A stretch of DNA of 64,000 nucleotides, from assembly GCA_002425185.1 (NCBI GenBank), contig DILT01000003.1, forward strand, positions 62,001 to 126,000, given 5' to 3'. Position numbers and translations under genes: made by a program. Numbering within the stretch: the first letter of the stretch is position 1; every line of letters starts with the position of its first letter. Below the pieces are notes generated by a model, which searched no databases, was not told the origin of the DNA, and worked only from the letters and a program-made list of their open reading frames with translations. Of this stretch, positions 26,717-34,581 are shown piece after piece. Source of the stretch: Flammeovirgaceae bacterium UBA5585. GTDB lineage: Bacteria; Bacteroidota; Bacteroidia; Cytophagales; Cyclobacteriaceae.

Positions 26717-27835
26717 TTAATTTTTTAAATGGCTTAACAAGGATGAGAACTCATTTTCCAAATAGTCATGAGCCGGAGCGGGGTTGTGTTTGAATTTCTG
26801 CATTTCTGCAAGTAACTGTTGATAGTCAATAGGTTGAGAAAGAACAATCCCGGCTTTTTGGGTGGTGACCAGGTTATGTGATTCTTCGTTGTGTGCGATT
26901 AGTATGGGCAGGTTTAACCCCATGTATTCGAAGAGTTTGGTAGGTATGGAGCATTCTGTGGCTGCATTTCGGGGATACCAGATGATGCCGAAATCCGCCT
27001 TGCGGAGTTCATTTAAAATTTCATGGTGCGGAAGGGGGTAGGGCTCCCCTTTGAAAATAATGAACGGATTTTCCGCGGCCTGTTGTTTCAGGTTATTCCA
27101 ATCAACCGTTGATGAACAACTGCCAATGATGGTCAGTGTAATGGATTCATCAAATTGATGGAGATTTTTAACCAACTCAAGCGCATGGTAGACACCGGTA
27201 GTTTCGGCCAACGTACCACTAAATATAAGTTTCGAATAGCCAGTCTGCTCTGCCTTTCGGTAATGTTCGGCAATTTTGTATGTTATCTTATTTTGCAGCG
27301 TGATATGCGGTAATGCAAATGGTAATTCGTGTGCGTAACCTTTTTCGGCCAGTATGTAAAGGTTAATAAATGGTGATGTCAGAAATTCTTTTAGCCTCAC
27401 CCAACCTGCCAAAAAAGGCCTGATGAATACCGGAAAAGCGGTTGTATATAAAATATTACGGAAGTAGTTCTCCTGAACATCGTACAGAATTTTGCAACCG
27501 CTAAACAGCCTGCACAGTACGGCAACAATCAGCAACTCATGCGTGGTGATAATCAGGTAAGCTGGTTTCAGGTTCATGACTATCCGAAACACTTTCCAAG
27601 GAGCAGCTAATCGTTTCAAACTAAGTCGTGTAAATGGCTCTTTTGAAATTGTATGAAGTTGAATGGAATTCGATTGTATGGGTGGTGTTGCACGAGAAGG
27701 GAATCCAACGATGTGAATTTCATAATTACCCTTTTCTGATAAAGAAGATCCCAGTTTCTCAAACATCCGGGTTTCATCCACCGGTTTTAGCACGGAGGCA
27801 ATAACAATTCTTGATATTTTGCTTACTTGCGACAA
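26717..27835 (-). CDS. Glycosyltransferase, GT-B fold
   Basis: 372 residues. The start is TTG at 27835; no ATG exists before the conserved first strand (ISRIVIASVLKPVDETRMFEKLG). GT-B features are visible: an N-terminal half with LIITTHELLIVAVLCRLF, a linker, and a C-terminal half containing LIFSGTLAETTGVYHALELV, GEPYPLPHHEILNELRKADFGIIWYPRN and IPTKLFEYMGLNLPIL, which matches the nucleotide-sugar binding region of GT4-like enzymes. Donor and acceptor cannot be predicted. No signal peptide; likely peripheral on the cytosolic membrane face. It is divergent from dapD with only 28 bases between start codons. No polysaccharide gene cluster surrounds it. Confidence 0.82.
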   Translation of the reverse strand: MSQVSKISRIVIASVLKPVDETRMFEKLGSSLSEKGNYEIHIVGFPSRATPPIQSNSIQLHTISKEPFTRLSLKRLAAPWKVFRIVMNLKPAYLIITTHELLIVAVLCRLFSGCKILYDVQENYFRNILYTTAFPVFIRPFLAGWVRLKEFLTSPFINLYILAEKGYAHELPFALPHITLQNKITYKIAEHYRKAEQTGYSKLIFSGTLAETTGVYHALELVKNLHQFDESITLTIIGSCSSTVDWNNLKQQAAENPFIIFKGEPYPLPHHEILNELRKADFGIIWYPRNAATECSIPTKLFEYMGLNLPILIAHNEESHNLVTTQKAGIVLSQPIDYQQLLAEMQKFKHNPAPAHDYLENEFSSLLSHLKN

Positions 27836-27863
27836 ATCTATTGGAACAAATTTTACGCTAAAG

Positions 27864-28676
27864 ATGGAATTAAAACAGATTATTGAAAAGACATGGGACG
27901 ACAGAAGCCTGCTGCAAAATCCCGATCATCAGGCTGCTATACGAAGTGTTATTGAAAAACTTGACAAAGGTGAGTTGCGGGTAGCGGAACCTAAAGGTGA
28001 TGGCTGGCAGGTTAATGAGTGGATAAAAAAAGCTGTGATACTTTACTTTCCCATCCAGCAAATGGAGACCATTGAAGTTGGTCCGTTTGAATTTCACGAT
28101 AAAATAGCCTTGAAAAGAAATTATAAAGAATTGGGCGTTCGGGTAGTACCCCATGCGATTGCACGTTACGGGTCATATATCTCGAAAGGTGTAATTATGA
28201 TGCCTTCATACGTAAACATTGGTGCCTATGTAGAAGAAGGTACTATGGTAGACACCTGGGCTACAGTAGGCAGCTGTGCACAGATTGGGAAGCATGTTCA
28301 CTTAAGTGGTGGTGTGGGTATTGGCGGAGTGCTCGAACCGGTTCAGGCGGCTCCTGTTATTATTGAGGATAATGCCTTCATCGGTTCACGGTGTATAGTG
28401 GTAGAAGGTGTTCGTGTAGGGCGGGAAGCCGTGTTGGGCGCCAATGTGGTACTAACGGCCAGTTCGAAGATTATTGATGTAACCGGAAATTCTCCTGTAG
28501 AGTATAAGGGTTATGTTCCTGAACGATCGGTGGTTATCCCAGGATCATATGTTAAGAAGTTCCCGGCCGGGGAGTTTGCGGTAGGGTGTGCCTTGATTAT
28601 CGGCAAGCGAAAAGAAAGCACTGATAAAAAAACCTCCTTGAACGATGCACTACGCGAAAACAGCGTTTCGGTATAG
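27864..28676 (+). CDS. dapD: 2,3,4,5-tetrahydropyridine-2,6-dicarboxylate N-succinyltransferase
   Basis: 270 residues from ATG 27864 (MELKQIIEKTWDDRS); the open frame reaches further upstream but homology does not. N-terminal helical domain, then a left-handed beta helix of hexapeptide repeats (GVIMMPSYVNIGAYVEEGTM, TVGSCAQIGKHVHLSGGVGIGG, DNAFIGSRCIVVEGVRVG). It transfers succinyl from succinyl-CoA to tetrahydrodipicolinate in lysine and meso-diaminopimelate synthesis. Length is typical. No other dap genes are close. Presence implies the succinylase variant of the pathway. Confidence 0.96.
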   Translation: MELKQIIEKTWDDRSLLQNPDHQAAIRSVIEKLDKGELRVAEPKGDGWQVNEWIKKAVILYFPIQQMETIEVGPFEFHDKIALKRNYKELGVRVVPHAIARYGSYISKGVIMMPSYVNIGAYVEEGTMVDTWATVGSCAQIGKHVHLSGGVGIGGVLEPVQAAPVIIEDNAFIGSRCIVVEGVRVGREAVLGANVVLTASSKIIDVTGNSPVEYKGYVPERSVVIPGSYVKKFPAGEFAVGCALIIGKRKESTDKKTSLNDALRENSVSV

Positions 28677-28743
28677 CATTTTGCAGGAAATCAGGCTTTT
28701 GGCATTGGGTTTGAAAGGTAATGTTCAGGAAACAACTGTTTTA

Positions 28744-28751
28744 TAACTTTG
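28744..28751 (+). promoter_or_regulatory. Candidate -7 promoter element
   Basis: TAACTTTG matches TAnnTTTG exactly and lies 15 bases before ATG 28767, implying a very short leader. No clear TTG is present at the right distance upstream, so the call is moderate. Confidence 0.4.
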
Positions 28752-28766
28752 TGTAATCTTTACCGT

Positions 28767-29582
28767 ATGCGCGCGCTGATCTCAAGCCTCATTCTGGTTA
28801 TCCTTCTTTCGGCTTTTACCTTCAGCCAGAATGATATTTATCCGCCTGTGCGCAACAACAGCTTTACCAAAGGCGAAGTGCTGGAATACAAAATGAGTTA
28901 TGGCATTTTCAACATCGGTAAGGGATCGACCATTATCCATCAGAACTATCACAAAATGAATAATCGTGATTGTTTTAAAGTGGATGTGTACGGCAGAACC
29001 ACAGGTATGGTAGACTGGGTAGCCGATGTAAACGACCAATGGGGCGCATACATCGATACCGTTGCTTTAGTGCCCCATATGTCGTATAGAAAAATAAGAG
29101 AAGGGAAGTACAAAAAGGATGAGGTTGTCAGCTATGACCATGTTAATGGCAAAATTGAAGCGAAGGTACTCAACCAGAAAACAGGTCAGTACAAGGAACC
29201 TCACCATTATGATGCACCACCCCAGGTGCGCGACCTGATTGCCGGATTTATGTACATGCGTACGCAAGACTTCAGTAAAATAAAAGTGAACGATACAATT
29301 GTGGTAGAAGGTTTCTTTGAGGATACTTTGTATAAACTTAAAATACTCTACATCGGGAAAGAAACAGTGAAGACAAAGGCAGGTAAATTCAATGCCATTG
29401 TGCTTAAACCACTAATGCCAAACAACAAAATGTTTAATGGAGAAAACTCGATTACGGCTTGGTTTTCTGATGACAAAAACAGAATACCGCTAAAGATCAG
29501 CGCCAATATGTTTATTGGAAGCGCGGGGGTCGAACTAACCTCATATTCCGGGGTACGGAATCCATTGAACAAAATCAAATAA
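28767..29582 (+). CDS. DUF3108 domain protein, exported
   Basis: 271 residues from ATG 28767 (MRALISSLILVILLSAFTFSQ), chosen for the signal peptide; an upstream in-frame TTG overlaps the promoter element and is rejected. After the signal comes the DUF3108 domain: FTKGEVLEYKMSYGIFNIGK, DWVADVNDQWGAYID, and the C-terminal NSITAWFSDDKNRIPLKI. DUF3108 proteins are predicted beta-barrel-like periplasmic or outer-membrane-associated proteins with no established function. The next gene begins 29 bases after the stop, probably cotranscribed. Confidence 0.82.
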   Translation: MRALISSLILVILLSAFTFSQNDIYPPVRNNSFTKGEVLEYKMSYGIFNIGKGSTIIHQNYHKMNNRDCFKVDVYGRTTGMVDWVADVNDQWGAYIDTVALVPHMSYRKIREGKYKKDEVVSYDHVNGKIEAKVLNQKTGQYKEPHHYDAPPQVRDLIAGFMYMRTQDFSKIKVNDTIVVEGFFEDTLYKLKILYIGKETVKTKAGKFNAIVLKPLMPNNKMFNGENSITAWFSDDKNRIPLKISANMFIGSAGVELTSYSGVRNPLNKIK

Positions 29583-29611
29583 CCTTTTTTAATCAGGCGT
29601 GTTTTCTGTTC

Positions 29612-29992
29612 ATGAGAAAAAGCTTTTTACAAGCAATTCTATTACTCTTAGTTTCTGACGTATTGGCCCAAGGCATTCAGGATAACCCCCGTCTGCTTTA
29701 CCTGTTTGGTCCACCGCAAACAGTAAACCAGCAGCTTGATAAACTTGCTACCGACAAAGCCGGTTGTGCTGAGCGGGATTTAGAAATTATCATTGCAGAT
29801 ACGGCAAAATTGCGGGATGATCTCTACCAGCGATACCGGGCAAAAGCCGATCAGTTTACAGTGGTATTGGTGGGTAAGGATGGCGGGGAAAAGTTCAGAA
29901 GTACTAAACCAGTAAGCACACTCCAGCTTTTTGCTATCATTGATCAAATGCCCATGCGTAAACAGGATATCAGATTAAAGCCCAATCAGTAA
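29612..29992 (+). CDS. DUF4174 domain protein, exported
   Basis: 126 residues. Signal peptide MRKSFLQAILLLLVSDVLAQ. The rest matches DUF4174: NPRLLYLFGPPQTVNQQL, AERDLEIIIAD, VVLVGKDGGEKFRSTKP and IDQMPMRKQDIR. The domain has a thioredoxin-like outline but lacks a CXXC pair. Its function is not established. It follows the DUF3108 gene closely and precedes mscL by 49 bases. Confidence 0.8.
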   Translation: MRKSFLQAILLLLVSDVLAQGIQDNPRLLYLFGPPQTVNQQLDKLATDKAGCAERDLEIIIADTAKLRDDLYQRYRAKADQFTVVLVGKDGGEKFRSTKPVSTLQLFAIIDQMPMRKQDIRLKPNQ

Positions 29993-30041
29993 TATAATTC
30001 CACATTACTGACTATGTTTGAACAAATAACCTACTAAATCT

Positions 30042-30416
30042 ATGTTACAGGAATTCAAAAAATTTGCCATGCGTGGCAACGTTATCGATCTGGCCATTGG
30101 TGTAATTATCGGTGGCGCGTTTGGTAAAATCGTCAGCTCTTTGATTGACGATGTTATTACACCTTTACTGCTTAAGCCTGCGCTTGATGCGGCTCAGTTG
30201 AGCGAACTCAGTGAACTGACGCTTTGGGGCACAGTTAAGTATGGTAATTTTCTGGCAGGGGTTTTAAATTTTGTCATTATTGCCTTCGTGTTATTCCTGA
30301 TCGTTAAAGGAATTAATGCAGCCAAGAAAAAGGAAGAAGCCGCCCCTGCTGCCCCGGCACCTCCACCAGCGGATGTTCAGTTGCTGACGGAAATCAGAGA
30401 TTTGCTGAAGAAATAG
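30042..30416 (+). CDS. mscL: Large-conductance mechanosensitive channel MscL
   Basis: 124 residues. N-terminal amphipathic helix and TM1 (MLQEFKKFAMRGNVIDLAIG, GGAFGKIVSSLIDD), a periplasmic loop, TM2 (YGNFLAGVLNFVIIAFVLFLIVKG), and a cytosolic bundle ending LLTEIRDLLKK. An Ala/Pro stretch (EAAPAAPAPPPA) links TM2 to the final helix. The pentameric channel releases solutes upon hypo-osmotic shock. Slightly shorter than many homologues because the periplasmic loop is short. A palindromic repeat after the stop likely ends transcription. Confidence 0.96.
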   Translation: MLQEFKKFAMRGNVIDLAIGVIIGGAFGKIVSSLIDDVITPLLLKPALDAAQLSELSELTLWGTVKYGNFLAGVLNFVIIAFVLFLIVKGINAAKKKEEAAPAAPAPPPADVQLLTEIRDLLKK

Positions 30417-30483
30417 ATTGTTGTTCGTTGTTGGTTATTCGTTGTTGGTTTTTTTACGATCAACGAATAACGATCAACGATTT
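30417..30483. repeat. GTTATTCGTTG-family palindromic repeat, likely bidirectional terminator
   Basis: GTTATTCGTTG (30434-30444) pairs perfectly with CAACGAATAAC (30461-30471), with a T run in the loop and flanking GTTGTTC / GATCAACG words. Same core as 17074-17123. It separates the converging mscL and acyl-CoA dehydrogenase genes. Confidence 0.65.
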
Positions 30484-30485
30484 AA

Positions 30486-31373
30486 CTACTTAAACTGATC
30501 GGCAACAACCAACTCTTTGCTTCCGGGAGTGTATTTATAAAATCCGCTTCCGGTTTTAACACCTTTGTGTCCGGCCTGTACCATATTTACCAACAACGGG
30601 CATGGGGCGTATTTGGGATTACCGAATCCATCGTGCAATACTTTGAGAATAGAAAGGCAAACATCCAGCCCGATAAAATCAGCTAGCTGTAACGGACCCA
30701 TCGGGTGGGCCATACCCAATTTCATTACGGTGTCAATTTCACTTACTCCGGCCACACCTTCGTACAGTGAATAGATTGCTTCATTGATCATAGGCATTAA
30801 GATGCGATTGGCTACAAAGCCCGGATAGTCGTTAACCTCTACGGGAACTTTCTCAAGCATTTTGGATAAGCCTACAATAGTGTTGGTCACTTCATCGCTG
30901 GTGTTATACCCTCGAATGACTTCCACCAATTTCATTACCGGCACCGGGTTCATAAAGTGCATGCCGATTACTTTATCGGGTCGGTTGGTAACGGAAGCAA
31001 TTTTAGTAATGGAAATGGATGAGGTATTGGAAGCCAGAATAGCTTCCGGTTTTGTGAAAGCATCCAGGTCTTTAAAGATTTTCAGTTTCAGATCAATATT
31101 TTCAGTTGCGGCCTCCACCACCAGGTCGGCATGGGTTACGCCAGCCCTCAGGTCGGTGTGGGTGGTGATATTGGCCAGGGTCTGCTTGCGTGTATCCTCG
31201 GTAATGGCCTGCTTGCTCACTTGCCGTTCAAGATTTTTTTCGATAGTGCCGATGGCTTTTTTCAGGGCATCTGCTGAAATATCAATCAGGTTAACCGGAT
31301 AGCCATATTGTGCGAAGACATGTGCGATGCCGTTACCCATAGTGCCCGAACCAATTACTGCAATCTGCTTCAT
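30486..31373 (-). CDS. 3-hydroxybutyryl-CoA / 3-hydroxyacyl-CoA dehydrogenase
   Basis: 295 residues from ATG 31373 (MKQIAVIGSGTMGNGIAH). The Rossmann NAD site is IGSGTMGNGIA, followed by the catalytic-domain signatures NTSSISITKIA, GMHFMNPVPVMKLVEVI and DYPGFVANRILMPMINEAI, with the catalytic His in GMHFMNP. It oxidises (S)-3-hydroxyacyl-CoA, mainly short chain, with NAD, in fatty-acid oxidation or butyrate-type routes. The protein lacks an enoyl-CoA hydratase part, so it is the single-domain form. It is divergent from the gene at 31414. Confidence 0.93.
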   Translation of the reverse strand: MKQIAVIGSGTMGNGIAHVFAQYGYPVNLIDISADALKKAIGTIEKNLERQVSKQAITEDTRKQTLANITTHTDLRAGVTHADLVVEAATENIDLKLKIFKDLDAFTKPEAILASNTSSISITKIASVTNRPDKVIGMHFMNPVPVMKLVEVIRGYNTSDEVTNTIVGLSKMLEKVPVEVNDYPGFVANRILMPMINEAIYSLYEGVAGVSEIDTVMKLGMAHPMGPLQLADFIGLDVCLSILKVLHDGFGNPKYAPCPLLVNMVQAGHKGVKTGSGFYKYTPGSKELVVADQFK

Positions 31374-31413
31374 AGCATTTCGTATTTTGTGCCGCAAAGA
31401 TATACTTTACCGC

Positions 31414-31899
31414 ATGGCTGAAAAACAAAAACCTGTTCGTTTATCCTCACGTTTTTTGGGGCCATACCGTTGGGTGCTCTATGTACTCTACATAGTTTTA
31501 TTTGGATTAATTGTAATTTCATCTATTAGGGTAGGATGGTTTTATGCAGTTGGTCAAACTTTCATATACGGTTATCTTTTATATGCAGGTATCCGCATCG
31601 TGAAGAAATTTCAACAAGCATCGTTCGATGACGAATTTCTTTACGTTTATCAAAAACAGCAGGATTATATTATCCCGTTAGAAAATATTGAATCCGTAGA
31701 AATTGAATCGCTTGGAGGAGTGTATAAAGTAAACTTGTACCATCCCGAACAATTGGGGAAAGAGTTCTATTTCAAAACTTCATTAATCTACCCGCTGAAC
31801 TATAAATCAAAAGATGAATTGGTGAATGTGCTTCGAAGAAACATCGATAAAGCAAAAGCCCGGAGACAGCGCCTTCCGCATAATGCGTTAATGAGTTGA
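31414..31899 (+). CDS. Membrane protein with PH-like cytosolic domain, hypothetical
   Basis: 161 residues from ATG 31414 (MAEKQKPVRLSSRFLGPYRW); the upstream extension overlaps the divergent dehydrogenase gene and is rejected. Two hydrophobic helices (about 22-65) are followed by a soluble part with a beta pattern reminiscent of bacterial PH domains (FDDEFLYVYQKQQDYIIPLENIESVEIESL would be strands 1-4, given here only by position 80-110), ending in an amphipathic basic helix. I cannot name the family. The stop lies 3 bases from the stop of the convergent ArsC-like gene. Confidence 0.6.
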   Translation: MAEKQKPVRLSSRFLGPYRWVLYVLYIVLFGLIVISSIRVGWFYAVGQTFIYGYLLYAGIRIVKKFQQASFDDEFLYVYQKQQDYIIPLENIESVEIESLGGVYKVNLYHPEQLGKEFYFKTSLIYPLNYKSKDELVNVLRRNIDKAKARRQRLPHNALMS

Positions 31900-31902
31900 T
31901 TA

Positions 31903-32310
31903 TTACTCTTCCCGCTTGAGATGAGGAAGTACCTTGCTGGCGCTTTTTGGTGTCCCCAGTTTCAAAATATCCGCGGGTTGGTGACAAATGATGGCTTTGC
32001 CATTAAAGATGGCAATCGGGCTTTTAATGAGTTGCGGGTTGTGCATGATAACATCCAGCCAACCCGTCATGGTATAGGTTTGATCACCAACTTTCGATTT
32101 GTAGTCGGGGTGGGATTGATCGAGCAAAGCCACAGGCTCCACACCCAGCATGGTAATCACTTCTTTCCAGTACGTAGGTCCAAATTTTTCATTCAGCGAG
32201 TCAACTTCATTAATGTGACTGCATATATCCAGGGCCATGGCTTTTGTCTTCTTGCCATCGCTCGACTGTGGATTGTAAAGCAGAAACATTTCATTCGGGT
32301 GAAACTGCAT
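31903..32310 (-). CDS. ArsC/Spx-like thioredoxin-fold protein lacking the catalytic Cys
   Basis: 135 residues. The outline follows the ArsC family: an opening strand with YNPQSSDGKKTKAMA, middle helices, MTGWLDVIMHNPQLIKSPIAIFNGKAIICHQPADIL near the end, which matches the family pattern of NPxLIxRPI and a later glycine turn. In arsenate reductases the first motif carries the catalytic Cys (NPxCSxSR); here Ser-Ser replaces it, and the only Cys residues (near 31 and in IICHQ) are elsewhere. Arsenate reduction is therefore unlikely. It may be a redox-dead adaptor as Spx-like proteins can be. No arsenic genes are near. Confidence 0.7.
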   Translation of the reverse strand: MQFHPNEMFLLYNPQSSDGKKTKAMALDICSHINEVDSLNEKFGPTYWKEVITMLGVEPVALLDQSHPDYKSKVGDQTYTMTGWLDVIMHNPQLIKSPIAIFNGKAIICHQPADILKLGTPKSASKVLPHLKREE

Positions 32311-32367
32311 GGTTTTTCTGTTTGATGGATGAAGCTACAAAATTTCAGGTCAATCTGAAAGCGTAAA

Positions 32368-32739
32368 TCAGTTAACGGTCACCTCATTGGCTAAACCCAT
32401 GGCATTAAAGCGCACAATAAGCTTAACCGACCCCGATGATGACGAATTACACGATGGTGCCGGAGAGATAAAGTAGGTGTAGAATTTCTGATTGCGTTTG
32501 TACAATTCGTTCTGATCGGGCCTGCCCAGGAGTTTTATAAGTTGCTTTTCATCCAGCGCCAGTAATTTGACTTTTTGTTCAGTTACAGATTGCTGCATCT
32601 CCAGTCGCTTGCCTTTGCAGCCATTCAAATCTCCTTTCCAGGTTTCCAGATTAATATTGTCGAGTGTGGGAAGTGGTTTTCCGCAGGATACGATGAGCAG
32701 CAGAATAAAAATGAGATTAAGCCAGCTGTACCGTTGCAT
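32368..32739 (-). CDS. Hypothetical lipoprotein
   Basis: 123 residues with a lipoprotein signal peptide (LNLIFILLLIVSCGK, Cys19). The mature part has LDEKQLIKLLGRPDQNELYKRN, a pattern similar to the SmpA/BamE-like fold of small lipoproteins, then YTYFISP and a serine-rich turn (CNSSSSG). Function unknown. The first 23 bases overlap the 3' end of the hydroxylase-family gene in a different frame, indicating coupled translation. Confidence 0.65.
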   Translation of the reverse strand: MQRYSWLNLIFILLLIVSCGKPLPTLDNINLETWKGDLNGCKGKRLEMQQSVTEQKVKLLALDEKQLIKLLGRPDQNELYKRNQKFYTYFISPAPSCNSSSSGSVKLIVRFNAMGLANEVTVN

Positions 32740-33946
32740 GCTTTTTGTTTAGCGTGTAAAACCACACGAATGAAATTAAAAAATAAATACCTGCAAGCGT
32801 GTAACACCAAATGGGTAAACTCAGGTAATAGGTTAATACCGCCAGCACTACGGGATAAGAAACAATTCTGATCCACTCTGACCACACCACCCATCGTTTG
32901 TTTTCAAACAGCACCCCGCAGTTCACTACCACCACCGAAATCAAAACAGTAATACCGCCCTTTTCGAGCAATGAAAATTTTGAGGCATTGAACAGAAACA
33001 GGGCAGTGCCAAGAAGGCATAGCGTGTACTGAAACAACACATAATAATTCAAGGCCACCGGGGCCGGAGTGTCATATTTTTTATACGTGGATTTATCCAC
33101 TTCCGGTGCTGCACGGTATCCTCCCAGGTAATCAGGAAGCCAGCCGGGCTTTTTGAAAAGGTATTTGAACTTATCCGACCATGCGGGAATACGTTTTAAA
33201 TCCTGTCCCATATCCGCGTAGTGGCTGAAGTTGGCCCACACCGCATTCCAACTGTTAATGGGTTTGGTAATGCCATAGGTAGGTCTTTCTTCTTCTTCCT
33301 GAAACGTGCCAAACATCTTGTCCCAGATGATTAATGTGCCCGCATGATTTTTATCGATATACTTCGGATTACGGCCGTGGTGCACCCGGTGATGGGAGGG
33401 CGTGTTAAATACGTACTCAAACCAGCCCATTTTATTGATCGCTTCGGTATGAATCCAGAATTGATAGAGCGTTATAAAAGCAGACATCAAAGCAAAGTCG
33501 AGGGTTCTGAAACCAATAAAAGCCAGGGGCAGACTGAAGGCGAAAGTCCATACTACTTGTAATGAACTTTGGCGTAAGGCAACAGAAAGGTTATACTCTT
33601 CACTTTGATGATGCACTACATGTCCGCCCCAAAACAGGTTAATCTCATGGCTCATCCTGTGCGCCCAGTAGTAAGCAAGGTCGGCAAGCAGAAAAAGCAT
33701 AAGCCAATAAAACCACGTGCGGTCGAGGGTGAAGAATGCAAAGTGTTCGAACAAAAACTGGTAAATGCCAATCGCGAAAATCCGGAGAAATAATCCGGAG
33801 AGCTGACTGGTTATGCCGCAACTTAGGTTAGCAATAGCATCGGGCAACCGGTATAGTTTCTGATGGGTAAAGCGTTCCACCAGCAGTTCTACACCAATCA
33901 GGATAAAAAAGATAGGGATGGAAAGTACAATTGGGTTTACGTTCAA
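32717..33946 (-). CDS. Sterol desaturase / fatty acid hydroxylase family membrane protein
   Basis: 409 residues with about eight hydrophobic helices. Histidine boxes of the family are present: HRMSH, GGHVVHHQSEEYN and SHHRVHHGRN followed by DKNHAG, which together hold a di-iron centre. Members hydroxylate or desaturate lipids at the membrane; substrate is unknown. The C-terminal third (about 290-409) adds three or four extra helices beyond the catalytic core. It overlaps the lipoprotein gene at 32739 by 23 bases and is divergent from the gene at 33985. Confidence 0.88.
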   Translation of the reverse strand: MNVNPIVLSIPIFFILIGVELLVERFTHQKLYRLPDAIANLSCGITSQLSGLFLRIFAIGIYQFLFEHFAFFTLDRTWFYWLMLFLLADLAYYWAHRMSHEINLFWGGHVVHHQSEEYNLSVALRQSSLQVVWTFAFSLPLAFIGFRTLDFALMSAFITLYQFWIHTEAINKMGWFEYVFNTPSHHRVHHGRNPKYIDKNHAGTLIIWDKMFGTFQEEEERPTYGITKPINSWNAVWANFSHYADMGQDLKRIPAWSDKFKYLFKKPGWLPDYLGGYRAAPEVDKSTYKKYDTPAPVALNYYVLFQYTLCLLGTALFLFNASKFSLLEKGGITVLISVVVVNCGVLFENKRWVVWSEWIRIVSYPVVLAVLTYYLSLPIWCYTLAGIYFLISFVWFYTLNKKHATVQLA

Positions 33947-33984
33947 GGTGTTTTGTTGTTTATTTGCGGGGCTAATTTACAAAC

Positions 33985-34413
33985 ATGATTTTAAAAGTTT
34001 TCAGAGGGGTTTGGTTCATTTCGTTTCTGGCTGTTATAGCCAACCTGATGTGGGTTTATGCAGGTTTGCCAGAGCAGGTGGTAGTAAGGGAGTTGGAAGC
34101 TTCTTCCTATGCCATCGACAGGGATGTGTTGTTTTATGCCTGGCTGGCCATTGTGGGAATCGTGAATACGATGGCTTTTGTGTTTGGGAAATCAGCCTCT
34201 TCGGATGAGGCATTTCGTACCTGGTTTACCGGATTGGTAATTACTATTAATATCTTCCTGGTTATTGGCTTTAGTTTTATTGGCCTGTATAACAGCACCG
34301 AAAAATTTGATTTCAGCCGGGTAGGGGTAGTACTTTATCTTGGTCTGGGCTTAATTGGAGTTTGGATAACCAGTTGGCCTGTAATTGTGCTGTTCAAAAA
34401 AATATCGACCTGA
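33985..34413 (+). CDS. Four-helix membrane protein, hypothetical
   Basis: 142 residues with four hydrophobic segments (about 8-28, 47-67, 82-102, 115-136). No motif that identifies a family. It is encoded upstream of parE with a 168-base AT-rich gap, which likely holds the parE promoter. Function unknown. Confidence 0.55.
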   Translation: MILKVFRGVWFISFLAVIANLMWVYAGLPEQVVVRELEASSYAIDRDVLFYAWLAIVGIVNTMAFVFGKSASSDEAFRTWFTGLVITINIFLVIGFSFIGLYNSTEKFDFSRVGVVLYLGLGLIGVWITSWPVIVLFKKIST

Positions 34414-34581
34414 TATTTAAGTTCCAGAACTAATTCTCTATCACCTGTTAATCAATATCTTATATCTCTTGAGTTTATAAATTTTTGTAGTTGAACAAAG
34501 TTACAAATCACTTGTAGTGATGTTAAAATTCACTTTATTGGCAGATAACCTCATTTTTTAAACTGGTTGTTTTAAATTTTT

